Shown: one piece after another, positions 7,368 to 12,950 of the stretch | Numbering within the stretch: position 1 is the stretch's first letter | Layout of the letters: the number at the start of each line of letters is the position of its first letter | NCBI GenBank assembly: GCA_934454745.1 | Contig: CAKSGP010000016.1 | Coordinates: 1-12,950, forward strand | Direction of reading: 5' to 3' | From: an uncultured Clostridia bacterium | Lineage (GTDB): Bacteria > Bacillota > Clostridia > UBA1381 | Length of the DNA: 12,950 nucleotides | The notes under the pieces: model-generated | Seen by the model: only the letters and a program-made list of their open reading frames with translations | Database searches by the model: none | Told to the model about the DNA's origin: nothing | Position numbers and translations under genes: made by a program

Positions 7368-7850
7368 ATGAGTGAAAACTTTGGTTCAAAAGATTGTTGC
7401 TGCAATGCACCCGACTCGGCGTGCGTGCAGACAAGAAAGGTATACGGTTCCTGCAAGGATAAAGAGTGCCTTGAAAATCTTAGGGTATTTCTTACCGCAA
7501 GCGGTCAAAACCTTGTTAACAACGCTGTAAACGTAAAATGCAGAAAGGTTGAAATTGTCTGGATATATACCGACGTTGAGCCTGTTGCATTTAACAGGGG
7601 ATACTATACCGTTGATTTAAAATTCTTCTTCAGAGTGTCGCTCGACGTTTATTGCGGCGTATGCAAACCCACTCCGGTTGAGGGATTGGCAACATATGAC
7701 AAAAAAGTAGTTTTATTCGGCTCGGAGGGCAATGCGAAAATATTCTCGTCACAGCTTCGGGAGAATGATATTGACATAAACTTTATGCAGAGGAGCAACC
7801 TTCCTGTGGCACAGGTTGATGTTTGTGCCAGCGCTTTTTTGTGTGGGTAA
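7368..7850 (+). CDS. Cysteine-rich conserved clostridial hypothetical protein
   Basis: This is a 160-residue soluble protein without signal peptide or membrane helices. It contains 11 cysteines (10, 11, 12, 19, 29, 34, 58, 96, 99, 153, 159), clustered at the N-terminus (CCC) and in a CxxC at 96-99. A central core of about residues 59-135 is beta-strand-like, with KVEIVWIYTDVEPV, FNRGYYTVDLKFFFRV and KKVVLFGSEGNAKIFSS. I have the impression that this core (SCKDKECLENLRV ... FNRGYYTVD) recurs in sporulating Clostridia as an unnamed family, possibly a spore-coat-type structural protein, but I cannot verify that. It stands alone between the divergent deacetylase gene and the promoter of the next operon. 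The start at 7368 is chosen for the CAGGAGGT site 7 nt upstream. Function unknown. Confidence 0.85.
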   Translation: MSENFGSKDCCCNAPDSACVQTRKVYGSCKDKECLENLRVFLTASGQNLVNNAVNVKCRKVEIVWIYTDVEPVAFNRGYYTVDLKFFFRVSLDVYCGVCKPTPVEGLATYDKKVVLFGSEGNAKIFSSQLRENDIDINFMQRSNLPVAQVDVCASAFLCG

Positions 7851-7865
7851 TATCCTAAATTTTTC

Positions 7866-7894
7866 TTGACTTTACCGCAAAATAGTTATATAAT
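7866..7894 (+). promoter_or_regulatory. Sigma-A-type promoter upstream of the 7936 gene and SLH operon
   Basis: TTGACT (7866-7871) and a perfect TATAAT (7889-7894) are separated by exactly 17 nt, giving a predicted transcription start near 7901, about 35 nt before the ATG at 7936. It should drive the membrane protein gene and the first SLH gene. Confidence 0.8.
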
Positions 7895-7909
7895 GATTAT
7901 AGTTATATA
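7882..7909 (+). repeat. 11-bp direct repeat spanning the -10 region
   Basis: ATAGTTATATA occurs at 7882-7892 and again at 7899-7909, 17 bp apart. The first copy overlaps the -10 box and the second the likely transcription start. This could be an operator or simply AT-rich coincidence. Confidence 0.5.
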
Positions 7910-7935
7910 CTTTAATGTGTAATGAGAGGTGCGTA

Positions 7936-8637
7936 ATGAAAAAACCTTTGAAAATCACACTTATAGTTTTGGCTTTGTTGCTTGTTTTGGTTTCGGCAGC
8001 GGCGGTCTGGCAAAGGGAAAATATAAAGGCGCTGTATATTGCATATAAGTATTCGTCGCCTGATGAAATTTCAACCTTAATCGAAGAAAATGATAAGATT
8101 GTTACGGATGCGCTGAAGGAATATAATGCCGGCGAAATGCGAGAGCTTGACGAGGCGCAGAAAAAAAGCCTCGAGGAAGGAATTTTGTCCGAAAAAGAGG
8201 CAATTGACATTATTCTCGGCAGAAAAAGCGGCGGGAATATGCCGTCAAACAGCGGTATTCCGAGCTTTGAAAATAAAAAAAACAAGACTGAAGTTGATGA
8301 AAAAATAGCGGAACAAATTGCAAAAATGTATGTTCTTAAGGCACAGTATACTTCAGCTTTGGAAGGGCTCAGAACATCTATAATATCCGAATATAATGCC
8401 TTGCCGAAGGATGAGCGCACAAAAGCGTCGAAAGAGGCGCTCGGAAAAAAGGCAATCGGAATGGCGGCAAACCTTGAATCGTCGTGCGACGCAAGCGTTA
8501 ATGCCGTTATTTCGGAGTTAAAATCCATTTTGTCCTCAGCAGGACGGGATATGTCGCTTGTTTCGTCAGTGCAGACTGCGTATAACAACGAAAAACAGTT
8601 GAAAAAGGCTTATTATATAAATATGTATGTAAAATAA
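7936..8637 (+). CDS. Membrane-anchored hypothetical protein
   Basis: This 233-residue protein has a basic start (MKKPLK), a single hydrophobic helix at about 6-25 that is either a signal anchor or a signal peptide, and then a hydrophilic, strongly helical extracytoplasmic part. Residues about 45-95 are rich in Glu, Lys and Ala. A Ser/Gly/Asn linker lies near 97-112 (SGGNMPSNSG), and a second helical region runs from 118 to 233. The heptad-like spacing suggests coiled coils. There is no lipobox cysteine and I recognise no enzyme motif. It is the first gene after the 7866-7894 promoter and is separated by only 14 nt from the large SLH gene, so it is probably cotranscribed and works at the cell surface. 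ATG 7936 is preferred over 7915 because GAGAGGT precedes it at a suitable distance. I do not recognise the family. Confidence 0.8.
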   Translation: MKKPLKITLIVLALLLVLVSAAAVWQRENIKALYIAYKYSSPDEISTLIEENDKIVTDALKEYNAGEMRELDEAQKKSLEEGILSEKEAIDIILGRKSGGNMPSNSGIPSFENKKNKTEVDEKIAEQIAKMYVLKAQYTSALEGLRTSIISEYNALPKDERTKASKEALGKKAIGMAANLESSCDASVNAVISELKSILSSAGRDMSLVSSVQTAYNNEKQLKKAYYINMYVK

Positions 8638-8651
8638 ACGGAGGGGTCTTT

Positions 8652-11537
8652 ATGAGAAAAAAATTTAGAAAAGCTGTGTCGGCAATTCTTGTGGCTGCCA
8701 TTGTACTTACTATGTTTTCGGTAAATGTAATGGCAGTAAGTGCAAAAGATTTTGTTGATTTTCCGAGCGACTGGTCAGCAGAGGCTATGACTGCCGCTGT
8801 TGAAAACGGTCTTATTATGGGAAGAACAAGTACGGAAATTGTGCCTTACGGAATTTTGACAAGGGCTGAAATGGCGGCAATTATAAACCGTGCATTCGGT
8901 GCAAACAAGACCGCACCCATTTCTCAGTATGAGGATGTTTCGGTGGGCGACTGGTTTTACGGCGAAATGAGCAAGGCTGTAAAAATGCAGACCTTTACCG
9001 GTGTATCCGATACGCAAATGATGCCTGACGCTTACATCACAAGACAGGAAGCGTTTACGGTTGTTGCACGTGCAATGGTTATTTCAAGCGCAGACCATTC
9101 TTCGCTTGACAAGTTTGTTGATAAATCCGACATTGCCGACTGGGCGCTTGATTCTGTTTCCGCAATGGTTAAAAACGGATATGTCAACGGCAACGAAATG
9201 AATGAGATTAAACCTCTCGATTACATAACAAGAGCTGAATTTGCTCAGATGATGTATAATATGTTTAAAACATATTTTTCAACTGGCGGATTCAGGTCGG
9301 GCATCACCTGCGACGGCAATGTTATGATTAACACCGAAGCAGTAAGCCTTACAAACGTTACAATAAACGGCGATTTGATTATAGGCGAGGGTGCAAACGA
9401 AACGCAGATTATGCTTACAAACGTTAACATTACAGGACGTTTGCTCGTAAGGGGCGCAAGCTATGTCCGCATTACCGCAACCAATATTGGCGGCGGCATT
9501 ATTGTAAATAACTTTAACAATGTTGTTTATTTTGACAATTACCGCAGCGAAGCTGCATTTGCAAACGTAGTTGAAAACACGGCTGCAAAATATAAAGAAG
9601 GTTCGTTCTCTGTTTCTACAAACCCCGGTTCTTCTTCGTCCTCGTCATCTTCGAGCGCCGAGGCAGATTATACTGTTGAAATTTATGAACAGAATACGGA
9701 AAAAACAGGATATGACCTTGTTTCAACCGAAAAATTTACTGAAATAGTAGGATACGAAGTTAACGCAACCATCCCCACTAAGGAAGGGTTTATTCTTAAC
9801 ACTTCGCTGAGTAAGGTTTCGGGTATTGTTGATGCGGACGGCAAGCTTGTTTTGAAAATTTACTACGACCGCATTACAAAGGTCATTAAGTTTGAATATT
9901 CTGATGACGTTGTGTTTGACGGTGATAAAAATGAGGGTTACGAGGCTGCTTACGGTGATGATATAGACCTTCCGACAAACGTAAGAAAAGAAGAGGGCGG
10001 CAAGATTTATGCTGTCGATTATTGGGTTGATGCTTTAACCGGTACGGTGATTTACCCCAATGAGGATAAAAAAATAACGGACGATATGATTCTTACACCG
10101 CAATTTACCGAAGGCTGTCTGCTTACATTCACCGACGGCCGTGGAAATACGGTTGCAAGTCTGGCAGTTAAAAAGGATAAAAAGATTTCAGAATCGCTCA
10201 AAAAAATGCCGTCGGTTTATGAATACGGATATTGGGAAAGCCCGTATAATGTATGGGACGGCAATTCATACCGTCACACAATAGAGCAGGATTTCTGGTA
10301 TGACAAGTCTGCTTCGGACGCTGTATATAACCTTGACAGCGTTGTATCGGCTGATGCAACTTTAAACCCTGCGTGGAAGCAAATGGCGGTCACCATTTCC
10401 GATTCTTCGATTTCAAAGAGCGGAACGGCATCTGTTTACTATAACTCAAATGTAAGATATGCCGATACGGTTAAGGACTTTATATTTAAAAACAAAAACT
10501 TTATCGAAAACACTGAGTTTATTGATATTAAGAACGAATACCTTAATAAACTTAAAGCAAACAACATTCTTGATGATGATAAAAACATCTTGAAATACAA
10601 ATCGGTTTTGAGCTACAAGACAATTTTTGGCGAAGAGTTTTTGCGTGAGCTTATGGGAAAACACGTTCCCGCCGGCGCAGACTCGAACACCTTTGTAAAC
10701 GATATTATAAACGAGATGTCAACAAAATCGCAGATTACTGTCAATGCAGACAGAATGGAAGTTATAAAGGCTTTAAGAGGCGAGGTTGCAGGTCTTGAAT
10801 ATTATAAAGATATCGCATCAAAGGTTCCTGCAAATTACAAGCAGTATCTTTCAGAGACCGACCAGCTTGCAATATTTGCTTCGGCAAAGAGCGATTCGCT
10901 CAGTCAGCTTGACACGGCGATAAATAACGGCAGCGGCGTTGTGGTTTGCAACGTTGAACTTGCAATTAATCCTGTTTCGTCAGTGCTTATCCCGATTTAT
11001 GACGAGCTTGTTGATAAGTACGAAAATACAGCTTATAAGGTTTGGAACACAAGCGAGAATTATAAAAAGCTTATTGAGCTTATTTCTCCCGAAAACCTTT
11101 TAAACGGCACAAAAACAGCCGAAACTGTACTCGATAAATCAGGATACAGCCTTAAGACAATGGATGAATATTACGAAATTTTGAAAGAAGCTTCGGTTCT
11201 TTTGGACAAAGCAAACGAGGATTTTGTAAATGCTATAGACAATAATGTTATTACAAAAGCGCAGTATGAAGCGTTTGCAAATATCCTGCCAAATCACATT
11301 ATTTCGTATATGGATTTGATAAATACAATGGGAACAAGATTTTTCGGTTCGTCATTCGGTGAAATTACAGCCGATAAGATTAATACCAGATTTGAGTATT
11401 TAACAAATCTTTATGAAATGCATAACTTTACAACAGACCAAGTGTTCAGCAGAAGAACATCCGAATCCTCTTCGGTTTATACCATAGTTTTCGGAGCGCT
11501 TGAATTTAAGTTTGTAAGAAGCACTGAAAAATTCTAA
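8652..11537 (+). CDS. Large S-layer-homology (SLH) domain surface protein
   Basis: This is a 961-residue secreted wall protein. A signal peptide (basic start, hydrophobic core 8-27, cleavage near VMA or VSA, 28-31) is followed by three SLH motifs, about 33-82, 92-142 and 152-207. Their wall-polymer-binding signatures are TRAE (70-73), TRQE (130-133) and TRAE (193-196). Residues about 217-303 form short beta-rungs with a 22-residue repeat (LTNVTINGDLIIG, LTNVNITGRLLV), resembling a bactofilin or beta-solenoid. A nine-serine linker follows near 327-336. After it come a MucBP-like segment (about 339-407, ending LKIYYDR) and an InlB B-repeat-like segment (about 410-490). The C-terminal half is mainly helical and unrecognised. 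A GGAGGGG site precedes the ATG. It should sit non-covalently on the wall and present a binding or structural domain. Confidence 0.92.
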   Translation: MRKKFRKAVSAILVAAIVLTMFSVNVMAVSAKDFVDFPSDWSAEAMTAAVENGLIMGRTSTEIVPYGILTRAEMAAIINRAFGANKTAPISQYEDVSVGDWFYGEMSKAVKMQTFTGVSDTQMMPDAYITRQEAFTVVARAMVISSADHSSLDKFVDKSDIADWALDSVSAMVKNGYVNGNEMNEIKPLDYITRAEFAQMMYNMFKTYFSTGGFRSGITCDGNVMINTEAVSLTNVTINGDLIIGEGANETQIMLTNVNITGRLLVRGASYVRITATNIGGGIIVNNFNNVVYFDNYRSEAAFANVVENTAAKYKEGSFSVSTNPGSSSSSSSSSAEADYTVEIYEQNTEKTGYDLVSTEKFTEIVGYEVNATIPTKEGFILNTSLSKVSGIVDADGKLVLKIYYDRITKVIKFEYSDDVVFDGDKNEGYEAAYGDDIDLPTNVRKEEGGKIYAVDYWVDALTGTVIYPNEDKKITDDMILTPQFTEGCLLTFTDGRGNTVASLAVKKDKKISESLKKMPSVYEYGYWESPYNVWDGNSYRHTIEQDFWYDKSASDAVYNLDSVVSADATLNPAWKQMAVTISDSSISKSGTASVYYNSNVRYADTVKDFIFKNKNFIENTEFIDIKNEYLNKLKANNILDDDKNILKYKSVLSYKTIFGEEFLRELMGKHVPAGADSNTFVNDIINEMSTKSQITVNADRMEVIKALRGEVAGLEYYKDIASKVPANYKQYLSETDQLAIFASAKSDSLSQLDTAINNGSGVVVCNVELAINPVSSVLIPIYDELVDKYENTAYKVWNTSENYKKLIELISPENLLNGTKTAETVLDKSGYSLKTMDEYYEILKEASVLLDKANEDFVNAIDNNVITKAQYEAFANILPNHIISYMDLINTMGTRFFGSSFGEITADKINTRFEYLTNLYEMHNFTTDQVFSRRTSESSSVYTIVFGALEFKFVRSTEKF

Positions 11538-11544
11538 AATCTTT

Positions 11545-11579
11545 GGCGGACAGAAATTTAAGTTTTCTGTCCGCCTTTT
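11545..11579 (+). terminator. Strong hairpin with short T tract between the two SLH genes
   Basis: A perfect 12-bp stem pairs GGCGGACAGAAA (11545-11556) with TTTCTGTCCGCC (11564-11575), with a 7-nt loop and TTTT after it (11576-11579). It is placed like a rho-independent terminator 7 nt after the SLH gene. The T tract is short and is followed at once by the self-complementary CTTTTGCAAAAG (11575-11586) and the next gene's ribosome binding site, so termination may be partial. Confidence 0.75.
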
Positions 11580-11597
11580 GCAAAAGCGGAGGAGAGT

Positions 11598-12605
11598 ATG
11601 AGAAAACATATTTTGCTGTATTTTACTTTAATATCATTTGTCCTTTTATCTTTTTCGCCTGTATATGCCAAAGATTCATATTTTACTGACGTTGCGCCGG
11701 ACACAAAGCTGTGCGACGCTGTAAATAAGCTGTATGAGGCTAAAATTATTTTGGGCTACGGCGACCATACATTCAGACCGAATAATAACATTACACGTGC
11801 CGAGCTGTGCAAAATAGTGAATATGGTTTTCGGTTACAGCGACAAGGCGGACAATACTTTTGTTGACGTTAAAGAGAGCGACTGGTATTATCCGTATGTC
11901 CTTGCGGCGCAAAAGGCAGGGTATATAAAGGGATTTGAGGACCTTACCTTCCGTGGCGAAGAGTTTGTTTCAAGAGAGCAGTTCTGCGCCATCTTAAACC
12001 GCACCGCTAAGCCGTTTGATTTGCCGTTTGACACGGTGATTACCGACGAAATTTCAGATTGGGCGAGGGAAGATGTCTATAAAATTGCGGCAAGCTATCT
12101 TATGCCGCTTGAAGATAACAATACCTTCAGAGCAACCCAAAACATCACCCGTGCAGAGGTTTCGCTCGCACTTGCAAAGTTTGTTTCGGTTGACATTCCG
12201 CCGGCGGATATAACGCCCGGCAAAAATACAACCGGCGGCTCGTCGGGCGGCAGTTCAACAGGCGGAAATCCGTCAGATTCCGACCACGTTTACACGAATG
12301 ATGAAATTATAACTACGTTAAAATCACTCCTTGACCAGCTTGAAAATATTCGTTTTACGTCCGGTGAAACAAAAATTATAAGTGAAATTAAAACCGCCGT
12401 AACCCTTGCCGTAAAAAGCGGCGAAAGCGGTGTGTCAATTACGCCCGAATACGTTAAAAAAGAGTATAAATCATATATCGACAACGTGCGTTCCTACAAG
12501 ACTGAAATCGGCGAGGAAGCATTTTCCAATCTTAAAGGAAAGCTTGTAAGAGAGCTTAGTCCGCAGACTGTAAACGTGCTGAATGAGTATTTCATATCAA
12601 ATTAA
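11598..12605 (+). CDS. S-layer-homology (SLH) domain protein, smaller
   Basis: This is a 335-residue secreted protein. The signal peptide covers residues 1-24, with cleavage after SPVYA. Three SLH motifs follow: about 28-79 with TRAE at 66-69, 87-139 with the degenerate SREQ at 125-128, and 149-196 with TRAE at 184-187. A flexible Gly/Ser/Thr linker (about 211-228, GGSSGGSSTGG) joins them to a roughly 105-residue helical C-terminal domain with no recognised motif. It would bind the wall polymer and display a small helical module. A GGAGGA site (11588-11593) lies 4 nt before the ATG. No promoter fits between the upstream hairpin and this start, so transcription must either read through the hairpin or start within or before it. 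The stop codon abuts the stop of the convergent minus-strand gene. Confidence 0.9.
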   Translation: MRKHILLYFTLISFVLLSFSPVYAKDSYFTDVAPDTKLCDAVNKLYEAKIILGYGDHTFRPNNNITRAELCKIVNMVFGYSDKADNTFVDVKESDWYYPYVLAAQKAGYIKGFEDLTFRGEEFVSREQFCAILNRTAKPFDLPFDTVITDEISDWAREDVYKIAASYLMPLEDNNTFRATQNITRAEVSLALAKFVSVDIPPADITPGKNTTGGSSGGSSTGGNPSDSDHVYTNDEIITTLKSLLDQLENIRFTSGETKIISEIKTAVTLAVKSGESGVSITPEYVKKEYKSYIDNVRSYKTEIGEEAFSNLKGKLVRELSPQTVNVLNEYFISN

Positions 12606-12950
12606 TCAGCGATAAAAGTACACGTCAGCCTCATCTCCAACCTCGATTTTTTCAATAATCTGCGTAAGGTCGTAATTTGAAAATTCGTAATTTTCACTTT
12701 GGCACAATGCAGCTTCGCTCTTGTGTGCGTTTATTTTTTCAATGCGGTTTTTCATATCGTCAAACGTCAGAAAGCCGTTTTTATAAAGGTTGATTATTCC
12801 TGAACGCTGTGTTTCGCAGCGGCGGATTATTGGGGGTAAAAAGTCGTCTGAGGTGTATTTTTCAGATAGCAGACTGTTCAAAAATTTGTAAATTTCGGTT
12901 TTTAGATGCTCAAAATTAACTGAAGTTTTACAATTCGGGCAGGTTAAAAT
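12606..12950 (-). CDS. Probable large serine recombinase, C-terminal end (start outside window)
   Basis: The minus-strand frame is open to the window edge, giving the last 114 residues of a longer protein. It opens with a CPNCKTSVNFEHLKTEIYKF segment, resembling the second cysteine pair of the recombinase zinc beta-ribbon and the helix that follows it. Next come a charged helical stretch with INLYKNGFLTFDDMKNRIEK and a final IIEKIEVGDEADVYFYR. A 'LY..G.ls.eey..lk..' coiled coil and a terminal 'lI.kIeV......i.f' strand are the usual C-terminal layout of large serine recombinases of transposons, phages and skin-like elements. The catalytic N-terminal domain is not visible, so this is a moderate-confidence call; another zinc-ribbon helical protein is possible. 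The gene is convergent with the second SLH gene and no terminator is visible between them. Confidence 0.5.
   Translation of the reverse strand: MLTCPNCKTSVNFEHLKTEIYKFLNSLLSEKYTSDDFLPPIIRRCETQRSGIINLYKNGFLTFDDMKNRIEKINAHKSEAALCQSENYEFSNYDLTQIIEKIEVGDEADVYFYR

Noticed and set aside
7872..8588. Long open frame on the minus strand opposite the 7936 gene
   Set aside because: Serine/phenylalanine-rich composition is typical of an antisense shadow, and the plus strand has a promoter, a ribosome binding site and a signal anchor.
1..12950. CRISPR arrays, tRNA/rRNA genes, insertion sequences
   Set aside because: I saw no regularly spaced repeats, cloverleaf-like or rRNA-like sequence, and no transposase; only the possible recombinase fragment at the right edge.

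Overview
The window looks like a piece of chromosome from a low-GC, Gram-positive anaerobe of the class Clostridia, possibly a gut lineage. The evidence is strong AGGAGG-type ribosome binding sites, S-layer-homology (SLH) surface proteins, a NodB-family deacetylase and 2[4Fe-4S] ferredoxin/FrhB modules. This placement is by sequence style and family content only; there is no rRNA or other marker.

Left part (1-6649, + strand): the distal part of an exopolysaccharide or cell-wall polysaccharide cluster, with all genes in one direction and tightly spaced. In order it holds the C-terminal part of a Wzy-like polymerase, a remnant of a glycosyltransferase, a family 2 glycosyltransferase, a polysaccharide pyruvyl transferase, a Wzx-type flippase, two paralogous FrhB-like (F420 hydrogenase/dehydrogenase beta-subunit family) proteins, and a small 2[4Fe-4S] ferredoxin. 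The first FrhB-like gene is interrupted by a run of 14 G that throws it out of frame, which is the most striking feature of the window. Glycosyltransferases would build a lipid-linked repeat unit, the pyruvyl transferase would decorate it, Wzx would flip it and Wzy would polymerise it. The FrhB/ferredoxin group looks like an uncharacterised redox step in the same pathway.

Junction (about 6615-6700): the ferredoxin gene runs tail-to-tail into a minus-strand polysaccharide deacetylase that has lost the C-terminal end of its catalytic domain. This suggests that the polysaccharide cluster was joined to the resident chromosome here by recombination, or that the contig is mis-joined.

Right part (6700-12605): the deacetylase (minus strand) is divergent from a small cysteine-rich clostridial hypothetical protein. 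A clear sigma-A promoter then precedes a membrane-anchored hypothetical protein and a 961-residue SLH protein. A strong hairpin separates this from a second, 335-residue SLH protein. SLH domains are known to bind pyruvylated wall polymers, so the pyruvyl transferase to the left and the SLH proteins to the right may be functionally linked.

Right edge (12606-12950, minus strand): the C-terminal end of what is probably a large serine recombinase, continuing out of the window and convergent with the second SLH gene.
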